From contig CASFBR010000046.1 of the NCBI GenBank assembly GCA_949292795.1, forward strand, positions 1 to 41,204: a stretch of DNA of 41,204 bases. Reading direction: 5' to 3'. The notes below the pieces were generated by a model. It was not told the DNA's origin and did not search any database. It worked only from the letters and a program-made list of their open reading frames with translations. This DNA is from an uncultured Eubacteriales bacterium. GTDB lineage: Bacteria; Bacillota; Clostridia; Lachnospirales; Lachnospiraceae. The position numbers and the translations under genes are program-made. Numbering within the stretch: position 1 is the stretch's first letter; each line of letters opens with the position of its first letter. Positions 31,524-40,507 of this stretch are shown one piece after another.

Positions 31524-33218
31524 TTAGTCTTCAGCAGCGCGTTTTTGCCGGGCGATCTCCTCCCTCACGATCTTATGCTCATCAAAGGGCAGCTTCTTTC
31601 CGGCAATCTCCTGATATGTTTCATGCCCTTTCCCGGCCAGAAGCACAATATCGCCCTTTTGCATCATGGAAATCCCTTTCCGGATCGCTTCGCGCCGATC
31701 CTCGATCATTGTGTAAAATCCCGGCTTTGCTGTCTTTATCCGTATATCCTTAAGCTTTAAAATTTCTTTTTCAATATCCCGCATAATTTCTGCGGGCACT
31801 TCATATCTTGGATTATCCGTCGTAATAATCAGACGGTCCGCTCCCCGGGCGGCAGCCTGCGCCATAGCGCTCCGGCGCAGCCGGGACCGGTTGCCTCCGC
31901 AGCCAAAAATACATATCAGCCGGGCAGGATGATACTGCCTGAGCATCTTTAAAACACTCTCCAACGCCTTTCCATTATGAGCGTAGTCCAAAATAAAATA
32001 ACCGCCGTTAACCATACACAGCAGTTCACAGCGCCCGCAGATATGAATGTCCTTAAGCGCAGCGGCAATAATTTCATAAGGTACCCCCATATGCCGGGCC
32101 ACTGCAACCGCCGCCAGTGCATTACTCACATTAAACGTCCCGGGAAGGCTCAAAAAAAGAGGTGCCGTTTCTTTTGAGCTGCCGGCGGACGTTCTAACTA
32201 TTTTAAAATAAATGCCAGGCTCCGGTTCCAAAACTGTTTTAAGCGCACATGCCTCCCATTCCACAGGTGCCCTGCCCGCGGCAGGCTCCACAGATATAAT
32301 GTGCTCCGCAGGCTCCGGCGTCATCACAGCGCCCACAGGCTCCGGCGTCATCACAGCCCTTCCGGATTCCTCCTGTATGCAAACGCCCGCACTAGGTTCC
32401 TGTATGCAATCTTCCCTCACGGCAAACAACTCCAGATGGCAGCTACACCCTGTCAGCGCCCGGAGCACATGAGCATCCGCGCCATTGGCAATCCCGATCT
32501 GGCACTGAGAAAACAGCCGGCTTTTCCAGTACATATAGTCCTCAAACGAATGGTGCTCACCCGGGCCAATATGATCCGGCGAAATATTGGTCATCACCGC
32601 ATAATCAAAAAAAACACCGGATACCCGCCCGCACATTAATGCCTGTGACGATACTTCCATAACGGCAGCCTTACAGCCCTGATCGGCCATCATCCTCAGG
32701 TATTTCTGTACAAGGTAGGATTCCGGTGTTGTATTATCTGACGAAAAATAATGCTTTCCGTCAAAAATCCCCAGCGTCCCTATAAGCCCGGTTCTGATCC
32801 CGGCGCGTTCCAGTATATGCTTCAATATTGCGGCAACGGTTGTCTTTCCCTTTGTTCCGGTAACTCCGATCAATGTCAGCTTCTTTTCAGGATATTCAAA
32901 CAGGGCCCGGGACATCTCACTTAAGGCTGTCCGCGTATCCTTCACACACACAAGACATACCCCGTGATCCCGGGCCAGTTCCCAAAGCGCACTCTTTTTC
33001 TCCGGAGAAAGTGATTCCCGGATGACGACAGCCCGCGCTCCGCGGCTCATTACATCTGCCGCAAAATCATGTCCATCCGAATAATATCCCTTCAGGCAGA
33101 CAAAAACGCAGCCCTCAGCATCTTTTCTTGAATCATATATAATATCTCTGACCGGAATCTCCACAGTTCCGCACAGCAGACGATAAACGATATTTTTCAG
33201 CAGCCATGCCAATAACAT
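31524..33218 (-). CDS. murE: UDP-N-acetylmuramyl-tripeptide synthetase with a repetitive insert
   Basis: 564 aa, longer than the usual 480-500. It adds the third residue to UDP-MurNAc-L-Ala-D-Glu in the cytoplasm. Motifs: YDSRKDAEGCVFVC at the UDP site, the ATP loop GVTGTKGKTT (118-127), NTTPESYL (162-169), EVSSQAL (188-194), NISPDHIG, DYAHNGKALE (411-420), FGCGGNRSRLRR, DNPR (468-471) and AGKGHETYQ. DNPR is the motif associated with meso-diaminopimelate as substrate. Residues about 270-318, in a surface section of the central domain, are an insert with repeats (CIQEPSAGV/CIQEESGRA; AVMTPEP twice) encoded by near-27-bp DNA repeats. It starts 152 bp after the SMC operon; the ribosome binding site is weak. 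It stands outside any dcw cluster. Confidence 0.9.
   Translation of the reverse strand: MLLAWLLKNIVYRLLCGTVEIPVRDIIYDSRKDAEGCVFVCLKGYYSDGHDFAADVMSRGARAVVIRESLSPEKKSALWELARDHGVCLVCVKDTRTALSEMSRALFEYPEKKLTLIGVTGTKGKTTVAAILKHILERAGIRTGLIGTLGIFDGKHYFSSDNTTPESYLVQKYLRMMADQGCKAAVMEVSSQALMCGRVSGVFFDYAVMTNISPDHIGPGEHHSFEDYMYWKSRLFSQCQIGIANGADAHVLRALTGCSCHLELFAVREDCIQEPSAGVCIQEESGRAVMTPEPVGAVMTPEPAEHIISVEPAAGRAPVEWEACALKTVLEPEPGIYFKIVRTSAGSSKETAPLFLSLPGTFNVSNALAAVAVARHMGVPYEIIAAALKDIHICGRCELLCMVNGGYFILDYAHNGKALESVLKMLRQYHPARLICIFGCGGNRSRLRRSAMAQAAARGADRLIITTDNPRYEVPAEIMRDIEKEILKLKDIRIKTAKPGFYTMIEDRREAIRKGISMMQKGDIVLLAGKGHETYQEIAGKKLPFDEHKIVREEIARQKRAAED
32264..32408 (-). repeat. In-frame repeats within murE
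   Basis: Two 27-bp copies (CAGGCTCCGGCGTCATCACA core) and two copies of a TGTATGCAA-containing unit encode the extra segment of MurE. The flanking enzyme sequence is intact. Confidence 0.75.
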
Positions 33219-33370
33219 TACACCACATCCGAAAATTCCCTCGTTTTTATCAGACTATGTGCTTTATGAAGAAATGTTTCCCGAATCTGTTTACACGTTT
33301 CCCCAATATCTTAAATATTTTATATGTCATGCTTATATATAATGCGTTTACTTTTCATCACAATGATTGG

Positions 33371-36300
33371 CTATATGAAATCAAAAACTTCCTGCTCAAA
33401 ATCAATTTTGACATATTCCATATCATCAATATCGACATTTGAGTAGTAGTCCACAACCACTGTCTGAATCTTTCCGTCGATCATCTTCTGTCCAAGGATG
33501 TAATTCACATCAAACATCCCCGAAATGGCCGGCGTTGCCCCGCGGGCCGGAACGATCATCTGAACATTATTGGCTTTAAGCAGCTTAAAAATAGGCTCCC
33601 ATATATATATGTCTTTGGCTGCGCCAAACGGGTTATCAATAAAAATAACCTTTCCGGCGGCAGTGCTGTCACCTTCCGGCGCATACAAAGCCGAAATATA
33701 ATTGATGACCGCAATCAGGAACTGAATATAAATTCCCTGAGACTGTCCGGTGCTTCCCACTGCCTCCTCATATTTTAAGTAACGGCTTTGCTCATGGATG
33801 CGTTCGCGTTTATAAAGGTTAAGCCGGATACTGTTCATATCGGTTACAATGACCGAAAAGAGATTTTTCCACGCAAGCTTCTGGCGGATATATTTAAGCT
33901 TATCATCAAAAGCTTTATAGGTATCGGAGTTGACGACAACCGAATCAATATATTCCGACATCCTCTGTCTGTAAAATTCCTCGCGGACATAAGGGATTTT
34001 CAACTGTAACATCGGCACCCAAACGCCATCCAGCATAATCTTTGACAGCCCCGGAAGCCGCTCCAGCTGCGTCTTAATGTCAAGACACCGCTGCAGGCAC
34101 TGATTCTCAAAGCTTTCTTTAATCTGGATCATATCTTCGATTCCCTGGCTGATCCGTTCCTTCTCAAGACGGATGATCTGAACCGTTTCGCGGATGCGGG
34201 CGGCAAGCGCCTGCGCTTCCCGGGCGTCGCCCGGAATTTCCATATGATAACGGATTTCGTCTGCCAGAGGGATTGCCTTTTGCTCAAACATAATATTGGC
34301 AAGCTGATCTTTATTCTTTTCAAAAGCCTCACGCTTTTGATGCTCCTCGTTTCTTAAATGCTCATATTGCTCGCTCAGGTCTTCATAGCGTTTCCGAAGC
34401 CCCCGGCTGTCCGCATAAAAATCTCTTGTAAGATTATAGGTTACACGGGCAGTCCGCATCAGCCTCTCCAGGTCTTTTCTTGTATCCTCAATTCCCCGAA
34501 GCTCCCGGCTGAGCCTGCGTCCATTTTCACCGGACTGCTCCATCCTTTCCTTAGCGGTCTTTAATGCACCCTCCAGCTCCTCCATAAACAACTCATAGCT
34601 GCCATCCTTCAGTTCTACCGCTTCAAAGCTTCCATACTTTTCCTTCACCGCTGAAATGGCATTTTCCACACGTCCGGCCAGACGGTTCTGATCTGCACGG
34701 ACCTGCTCTGCACGGCGGCCTATTTCCTGAAGCTCATCTCTCCGGCGCGCAATGCTCTCTTTCAGACTGTCAATAGTCTCCTGCGCAGCCGGCATCAGCA
34801 GGCCTTTATCGTACAGTTCTTCCAGCTCTTTTACAGACACGCCCCGTTCTTCGATCAGAGCCAGAAGCCGGCGCATACTTTGCTCATAGCTCTCAAGCAG
34901 CTGACGCTTATCTTCAATATCCATATGCTCCTTCTCAAAGGCTTCTTTCAAGCCCCTAAAAATCCCATCAATAGCATCGCTGTCCATGTCCTCTGCCGCA
35001 GCTGCTTCCGGCCCGCTGGCAGCACTATCCATTCCGGCTTCTGACGCCTTGCTTTCGCTTTCAGCTGCTTCTGCCCCACTGGCAGCACTATCTGTTCCGG
35101 CTTCTGACACCTCGCCTTTGCTTTCAACTGCTTCCGGCCCGCTGGCGCTATCCGGCTCTTTATAATAGCCGCTGTAAATTTCCTGCCAGACCTTGTCCTG
35201 TGCCTTCCGGCTCTCCGCAAGAAATTCCATACGGCTTCGGCTCTCCTGGGCCTTTTTCTCTGCTTCCTGGCAGGAAAGCTTTGCCTGCTCCAGCGTCACC
35301 TTAAGAGAACGCTCCTGTTCCCTGTACTGGCGCGTCTGATCCTCCGTCGTTTTAAGCGTACTGTTAAGCCCGTCAATCATCTCCAGTGTCTTAAGCTCTT
35401 CTGCTATTTCTTCAAGACGTGCTTTCTGTTCTGAAATAACGCTGTCCCGCTCACTTAATTCGGCCTTAAGCCGGATATTTTCATTTTCCAGTGCCAGGTT
35501 CTCGTTTTTTAACGCGTCTATTTGTCCACGACTCCGGGTCATTTCCGCCAGCTTATCCACATATTTATCGTGATAATCCACGATAAATTCACTGAGATAT
35601 TCCACATCCGACCGGTACGTCCGGCTTGTATCCTCCAGCCGGGACAGCGCCCGCTCAAGCTGCTCCTGCTCTTCCTTAAGCGCCGCTTTGCGCGCCTGTA
35701 CCGCGGATTCGTCATAAAACAGCTTTTTATTTTTTGTCAGAAACAAAACATGCTCTTCCTTTAAAGCTGCCTCACTGCCAAGCACACGGTCCAGCCCGAT
35801 GATCGGATAAATATTTTCTCCCAATTCCTTTTCCAAAAGCACATGGTCGCCCGCAACCTGCGAAAATCCATCCCGGACGATAATTGCGCAGGGAAGCCAC
35901 GGAATACGTTCCAGAAGCTCCCGCCGCTGCTCCTTTGGCAGCCCGGAAATATAATCGCAGCCAGCCATACATGTCACGCCGTGGCAGCGGCGCAGATAAT
36001 CCATAAGCTCTGTCCGCGCCTTGTCTGAAAGCATCGGCTGAAAGCTGTCCAGCTGATTACAAAGCTCCCGGCAGCGGCGCAGAGCACTGTGTTTTTCGTA
36101 AGCATCCACAACGACCTTCTGCCATCGTTCATAAATCGTATTTTTCAATGTACGGTAATCCGGAGAATGATAGACCTCCATAAGCTTATCGGCCTTGGCC
36201 TTTTTCTGCTGCCATGTCTTTTCAAACTCAGCAAACTCCCGGGCTTCCTTTTCCATTGTTTCCACGGTCACGCGAATTGCTTCACGGCGGACAGCATTTG

Positions 36301-37918
36301 CATGGATTTTTTCTCTGGCCTGAGACTGTTCCTCCTCCATACGGGCAATTTCACCGGATACATTCCGGCTCTCGATCTGACGATGACGGATTTCCCGTTC
36401 AGGCTCCTCCACCAAAAGCGCATTTACATTTTTAGAAAGTCTGTGTATCTCTTCTAAAAGCCGTGTTTCCTCCTGCCGGGAGTGCTCAAGCTTACTTCCG
36501 GTCACTGCAAGCTCCCGCTCAAGCTCACTTTGCTTACGCGCACTGCGGCCGGCCAGCGCCTCCGCCTGGGAAAGCTCTGCCTTAAGCTGCTCAAGCTCCT
36601 GGCACCAGAGCTTTTCATTATGCTCAAAAAATTTTTTCTGGCGGGCCGCATAGCCATTCAGCTTTACCAAAAGCTCATCGCTGCCCGTATCGGCGTGATC
36701 GATTGCGTGGCGGACTGCCGCCGCTTTCTTTTTATCCTCCATGTAAGCCAGATAATCATTGGCGCACAGCTTCATGCTCAGCTCAAGCTGCTGCTCTCCC
36801 CTTTTTGCGCGCAGATCGGCAAGCTCCTGGTCATATTTCCCGGTATCAGCCTCGCACGCTTTTAACTGCTCCTGAGTCCGGGAAATTTTTGCGGACTCCA
36901 GCTTTCTTGTAATCTCCTGTGCCCGTCCGGAATAAAGTGCCGCCTCCTTTTCCGACAGCGCCAGCTCCTTTTCCTTCTGCCGCATGGCATTGCTTGCTGT
37001 ATTATAGGCCTTCACAAGCTCAAAATAAAAGGTCTGTTCTTCATCGTAAAGCTTTTCCAGTGTTTCAATTCTTCCTGAAAAATTCTCAAGCGCCTCGATC
37101 TGGTGCTCATACCCGGAAATTTCTTCCTTCTTTTTGCTCAGCTTAAGCAGCTGGTCTTTAATCTCCATCAGGGTTTTTGCCATATCGGCATCGCCCTGTC
37201 CCTGTGCTTTTGTATGAAAGGCTTTCTGAATGATCTCTTCGATCAAAAGGTCCTCCACGACCTTGCGGGTTGTCCTGAAATTTGTCTCAAACCAGGTGCG
37301 CACATGGCCCTCGGTCTTATTAATGCCCCGAATGATCTCCCAGGCACTCTCATAAAGCCCGTACTGACTGATAAAACGCTGGTATTCGCCTTTGCGCTCG
37401 AAAATATGGACATCCAGGCTTAAATCTCCGTGTCCCAGCGCTTTAAGATAAGATTTAAGCCCTGTATAAGTGATCCGCTCTTTTCCATGGCACAGCGGAA
37501 GATTGATAATATCATTGTCATTATATTCCCGGTAAAAGATTACATAATTAAAATAATCGATCGCTGCAACATCCCGCTTTTTCTCCCGGCTGTCATCCTC
37601 TTTCGCCTTCCGGGCGCAAAAGCCGGTGAGCATGTACTTATACGCTTCCCCTGCATCCAGCTTCCACTCCACCAGAGAATGAATTGTCGTGCTGCCCTCG
37701 CCGGTACGGAACAATTTCTCAATGGGCTGCTTATCGTCAAGTGTACAGTTCGGGATCAGATTCTGAAAAAGAAGCAGCATCAAAACACTCTTGCCACCGC
37801 CGTTGGCCAGATCATACAGCGCATTGCGGCCGTCAAACCGCATAACAAAATCATCATAAAACTGCGTGCCAAAATTATATTTGACATTATTCACGCGAAT
37901 ACGGTTAATGTGCGGCAT
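33371..37918 (-). CDS. JetC/MksB/MukB-like SMC ATPase
   Basis: 1515 aa with AGGAGG upstream; its ATG overlaps the DUF6063 stop by 14 bp. The N-terminal head begins INRIRVNNVKYNFGTQF and has the Walker A NGGGKS (39-44). Long coiled coils follow; a globular hinge lies at about 640-760 (CHGVTCMAGCDYISGLPKEQ, IIVRDGFSQVAG, YPIIGLDRVLG). The C-terminal head has a signature-like VGSTGQSQGIYIQF and a Walker B-like VIFIDNPFGAAKD, then QMIVPARG. This is the MukB/MksB/JetC class. Residues about 919-978 in the second coiled coil are a low-complexity Ala/Ser/Glu insert of about 21-residue repeats. Such SMC complexes extrude DNA loops; in Wadjet they act with JetD to cut plasmids, but no JetD gene is adjacent here. 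Confidence 0.85.
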   Translation of the reverse strand: MPHINRIRVNNVKYNFGTQFYDDFVMRFDGRNALYDLANGGGKSVLMLLLFQNLIPNCTLDDKQPIEKLFRTGEGSTTIHSLVEWKLDAGEAYKYMLTGFCARKAKEDDSREKKRDVAAIDYFNYVIFYREYNDNDIINLPLCHGKERITYTGLKSYLKALGHGDLSLDVHIFERKGEYQRFISQYGLYESAWEIIRGINKTEGHVRTWFETNFRTTRKVVEDLLIEEIIQKAFHTKAQGQGDADMAKTLMEIKDQLLKLSKKKEEISGYEHQIEALENFSGRIETLEKLYDEEQTFYFELVKAYNTASNAMRQKEKELALSEKEAALYSGRAQEITRKLESAKISRTQEQLKACEADTGKYDQELADLRAKRGEQQLELSMKLCANDYLAYMEDKKKAAAVRHAIDHADTGSDELLVKLNGYAARQKKFFEHNEKLWCQELEQLKAELSQAEALAGRSARKQSELERELAVTGSKLEHSRQEETRLLEEIHRLSKNVNALLVEEPEREIRHRQIESRNVSGEIARMEEEQSQAREKIHANAVRREAIRVTVETMEKEAREFAEFEKTWQQKKAKADKLMEVYHSPDYRTLKNTIYERWQKVVVDAYEKHSALRRCRELCNQLDSFQPMLSDKARTELMDYLRRCHGVTCMAGCDYISGLPKEQRRELLERIPWLPCAIIVRDGFSQVAGDHVLLEKELGENIYPIIGLDRVLGSEAALKEEHVLFLTKNKKLFYDESAVQARKAALKEEQEQLERALSRLEDTSRTYRSDVEYLSEFIVDYHDKYVDKLAEMTRSRGQIDALKNENLALENENIRLKAELSERDSVISEQKARLEEIAEELKTLEMIDGLNSTLKTTEDQTRQYREQERSLKVTLEQAKLSCQEAEKKAQESRSRMEFLAESRKAQDKVWQEIYSGYYKEPDSASGPEAVESKGEVSEAGTDSAASGAEAAESESKASEAGMDSAASGPEAAAAEDMDSDAIDGIFRGLKEAFEKEHMDIEDKRQLLESYEQSMRRLLALIEERGVSVKELEELYDKGLLMPAAQETIDSLKESIARRRDELQEIGRRAEQVRADQNRLAGRVENAISAVKEKYGSFEAVELKDGSYELFMEELEGALKTAKERMEQSGENGRRLSRELRGIEDTRKDLERLMRTARVTYNLTRDFYADSRGLRKRYEDLSEQYEHLRNEEHQKREAFEKNKDQLANIMFEQKAIPLADEIRYHMEIPGDAREAQALAARIRETVQIIRLEKERISQGIEDMIQIKESFENQCLQRCLDIKTQLERLPGLSKIMLDGVWVPMLQLKIPYVREEFYRQRMSEYIDSVVVNSDTYKAFDDKLKYIRQKLAWKNLFSVIVTDMNSIRLNLYKRERIHEQSRYLKYEEAVGSTGQSQGIYIQFLIAVINYISALYAPEGDSTAAGKVIFIDNPFGAAKDIYIWEPIFKLLKANNVQMIVPARGATPAISGMFDVNYILGQKMIDGKIQTVVVDYYSNVDIDDMEYVKIDFEQEVFDFI
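34985..35160 (-). repeat. 63-bp in-frame repeats in the SMC coiled coil
   Basis: Two and a half imperfect units of about 63 bp encode GPEAVESKGEVSEAGTDSAA-like segments. The segment lacks coiled-coil heptads and is probably looped out of the arm. Confidence 0.7.
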
Positions 37919-38684
37919 GGTCTTCCTCCTCTCCTAAAGCCCCGGCATTTTCAGCTTTAGCATTTAAAAGCGCTTCCGGCTGTGCGGCCCCGGCTGCGAT
38001 CTCGTACAGCCGCCCCCGATGCTCCTCATAATAATTTTCCACAAGCGCCTTAAATCGGTCTTTGGCGTAATAGCGGCCGCCCACCTCCGAAAACAGGTTC
38101 TGATCGATCAGAAAATTGAACACAAGCTTCACAAAACCAACCTTTGTGCCTCTGGCCGCTTTCAGTGAGGACGTATCTTCATTATTCGTTGTCATCGGCA
38201 TGTCCTCCCAGAGTGCGGCAATCGTCTGAAAGCTTTTCTCCTCAACATCATTTTTCACGAGAACCTCAAGCTGCGGAACGATCTGCGACAGCGCCGCCCC
38301 TGTCTTTTCAATCACATCCTCTGTCCGGACATATTCTCTCTGGGAATAGCTGCCGGAATCCTGATAAAATAAGGTTACGGTCTCAAATATAATAAAAAAG
38401 GCAAGGAAAAGCTCCTTATTAAGCCGGAGTCCGATCAGCTTTTTCAGCTCATCGTTTGTAAATCCAAACACCCGGTTATTTTCTCCGGATGACAGATAGA
38501 GCGCGTAATGGTATTCATACAGCCGCAGATTCGCCTTTTTCAGCAAAATATCGACAATATCCGCCACTGAAGCATTGGTGGAATATGCTTCATACAGCTC
38601 CACATGGTTATTTCTTGAAATCTCCTCCCCTGTAAGAAGCAGAGAAAATATTTCCATCGCTTTATCCAGATTTTTATGCTCCAT
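37905..38684 (-). CDS. DUF6063 protein (JetB/MksE/MukE-like)
   Basis: 259 aa from the ATG at 38684 (GGGAGG 7 nt upstream). The gene overlaps jetA-like by 11 bp and jetC-like by 14 bp, so the three are translationally linked. The protein is helical with winged-helix character (LDKAMEIFSLLLTGEEI, YHYALYLSSGENNRVFGFTNDELKKLIGL in outline, VKLVFNFLIDQNLFSEVGGRYYAKDRFKALV) and an acidic, disordered tail. By position between kleisin and SMC it is the KITE-type subunit, which clamps the kleisin in MukBEF, MksBEF and JetABC complexes. The DUF6063 label is from family recognition; the structural role is inferred from context. Confidence 0.8.
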   Translation of the reverse strand: MEHKNLDKAMEIFSLLLTGEEISRNNHVELYEAYSTNASVADIVDILLKKANLRLYEYHYALYLSSGENNRVFGFTNDELKKLIGLRLNKELFLAFFIIFETVTLFYQDSGSYSQREYVRTEDVIEKTGAALSQIVPQLEVLVKNDVEEKSFQTIAALWEDMPMTTNNEDTSSLKAARGTKVGFVKLVFNFLIDQNLFSEVGGRYYAKDRFKALVENYYEEHRGRLYEIAAGAAQPEALLNAKAENAGALGEEEDHAAH

Positions 38685-40350
38685 CATTGCGCCTCCCATC
38701 AGTCACTGAGAAATGTATATTGGAAATCTGCGCGCCCGAGCTTAAGGTCAGCAGATCGTCCGGTACAAATTCCAGCTTAAATTTAAGCTTTTCAAACGGC
38801 TCGTCCGGATGTGCCTTAAGATATTGGGCCATCATCCCCTCAAGAAAGGTATCCTGCCCTTCCTTAAGCTGTCCCAGGTCATAATGATCCTTCTGGCTGA
38901 GATGAACGATAAATGCAAAATAATCGCCGTTTTTTAAAATATTATCTGTAAATTTCATTTCATACATATGATTTAAAAATTTCAGGTCAAAGCTTCCCCG
39001 GACTAAAAGCTGCTCAAACAGCACCTTAAAAAACATGTCAAAATTCGACTCAATACGCGCACTGGCCACGTCATCTTCACAAACATACATCTGCTCCCGT
39101 CCTTCGCCGGAGCGTTCCCCTTTTTCCGGAGTGTCATCCTTGTATTCCAGCATCCGGTCCAGATCATAAAGATTAACCGTCTTGTGGAGATTCATTCCCA
39201 AAAGCGGCTGCACAAAAGCGCCAAGCCCGTCCATGCGGTCTTTTTTCACCATGCGTTCAAGAAAATCATCAAAATAAAAAACATTTCTGAAGCGGGTATT
39301 TTTAGCCTTCTGAATCCACTCATCCGCCTGAAGCTGAAGCGATGTGCAGGCAGACAAAAGCTCCCCGTGACGCCGGGTCGCCTCCTTAAGCTGTGCATCC
39401 AGGGCAAAAATCTCCCCGGGTATCTGTCCGTTTGCTTCCTGCTCTGCTTTTAAAAGTGCCTGATCCACCAGTGCCTTATTAGATTCAAAAAGCTTCTGTT
39501 CTTCCTTAAACCATGAAAGCACATGCTTTGAAAAATCGTCCAGAGCCTTCACGCCCTCGAAAATATTCTGTCCCAGCAGACGTACTACTGTTTCTTTGCG
39601 TGCCATGAGCCGTGCCATCTCACCATTAATGCGCTGCACGACCTCCAGTGCGCCGTTAAAATTCCGCGACCGTATCAGCTTTTCCAAAAGGAGCTGCTCG
39701 GTCGTCATCCGGCTTTCATCCTTGACCTCTTTTGTATCTAAATAAAACTCAATAGCATCACCGGTAATAAAATAGACGAGTACATCTTCTTTAAAACAGC
39801 TGTCAATGAGCTTGATGCGGGCACGCACCTGCTGACGGGCCGCAGGATCATAATAGGTATAAATAAACGGGCGGCCGTCGTTGCACAGCTTATCAAAAAT
39901 ATACTGGATCAGCTCTTTAAGCTCATCCTCGCGCATGTCCGCCGGGAATACCGCAGATGCAGCGGACACCGCGGATGCTGAGGACACCGCAGACGCAGCG
40001 GACACCGCGGATGCAGCGGACACCGCAGATGCTGAGGGCACCGCAGACGCTACAGACCCTGCGGATATTTCTTCGCGCCCCGGGGCAAACTCCCGTGTCA
40101 GAAACGTGCGCATAAACTGTTCGTACACAGGATATGTCACATCCTGCTCTTTAAAATAATTTTCTTCAATAAAAAAACGCAAAACAGCCAAAACAATATA
40201 TCCCATATCCAGGCTTGCATACCGGCCGTCTTTATACTGGGCCAGCGTATGATCTGCAAGCTTGAAAAAGGGATAATATCGTTTCAGGTTTTGCATTCGC
40301 TGTGCGTGATGGCTGACAATATCATCCATCAGTGTATATTCCTGTGCCAA
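38674..40350 (-). CDS. JetA/MksF/MukF-like kleisin
   Basis: 558 aa from a TTG at 40350; GGAGG stands 10 nt upstream. The N-terminus (HHAQRMQNLKRYYPFFKLADHTLAQYKDGRYASLDMGYIVLAVLRFF in outline) is the start typical of the JetA family. A winged-helix section follows, interrupted at about residues 92-137 by an Ala/Ser/Val repeat (SAASAV units). The middle is a helical bundle (LLLEKLIRSRNFNGALEVVQRINGEM region). The C-terminus (FDLKFLNHMYEMKFTDNILKNGDYFAFIVHLSQKDHY in outline, then PFEKLKFKLEFVPDDLLTL) would contact the SMC head. It is first in the operon and follows a consensus promoter. The kleisin closes the SMC ring around DNA. Confidence 0.82.
   Translation of the reverse strand: MAQEYTLMDDIVSHHAQRMQNLKRYYPFFKLADHTLAQYKDGRYASLDMGYIVLAVLRFFIEENYFKEQDVTYPVYEQFMRTFLTREFAPGREEISAGSVASAVPSASAVSAASAVSAASAVSSASAVSAASAVFPADMREDELKELIQYIFDKLCNDGRPFIYTYYDPAARQQVRARIKLIDSCFKEDVLVYFITGDAIEFYLDTKEVKDESRMTTEQLLLEKLIRSRNFNGALEVVQRINGEMARLMARKETVVRLLGQNIFEGVKALDDFSKHVLSWFKEEQKLFESNKALVDQALLKAEQEANGQIPGEIFALDAQLKEATRRHGELLSACTSLQLQADEWIQKAKNTRFRNVFYFDDFLERMVKKDRMDGLGAFVQPLLGMNLHKTVNLYDLDRMLEYKDDTPEKGERSGEGREQMYVCEDDVASARIESNFDMFFKVLFEQLLVRGSFDLKFLNHMYEMKFTDNILKNGDYFAFIVHLSQKDHYDLGQLKEGQDTFLEGMMAQYLKAHPDEPFEKLKFKLEFVPDDLLTLSSGAQISNIHFSVTDGRRNDGA
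39945..40075 (-). repeat. 18-bp in-frame repeats in the kleisin gene
   Basis: About six units (GCGGACACCGCGGATGCA type, plus strand) encode Ser-Ala-Ala-Ser-Ala-Val. They begin just after the N-terminal conserved segment. Confidence 0.85.
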
Positions 40351-40399
40351 ATTTCAGTCGCCTCCGTTTCCTGCCGCCGCATGGGCTTAAACGCCCCGG

Positions 40400-40426
40400 G
40401 CTGCTGCCGCAATGCAGCGCAGCACC
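40400..40426. other. GC-rich hairpin in the leader of the SMC operon
   Basis: GGCTGCTGC...GCAGCGCAGCACC can form an imperfect stem within the roughly 100-nt leader between predicted start site and TTG. Function unknown. Confidence 0.3.
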
Positions 40427-40457
40427 GGTTCCTTCGCGCCGCGCCATGTTACGTTTT

Positions 40458-40486
40458 ATTATATAGGATACGGAAGATAATGTCAA
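40458..40486 (-). promoter_or_regulatory. Consensus promoter of the jetABC-like operon
   Basis: TTGACA (40486-40481), exactly 17 bp, TATAAT (40463-40458) on the minus strand; both hexamers are perfect. It starts only 21 bp after the stop of the PTS gene. No operator palindrome is evident. Confidence 0.88.
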
Positions 40487-40507
40487 AACAGATCGGCCGG
40501 GCAGGGC

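Noticed and set aside
33219-33370. Small JetD fragment between the SMC gene and murE
   Set aside because: The 152-bp gap has no coding potential in any frame that suggests a TOPRIM domain.
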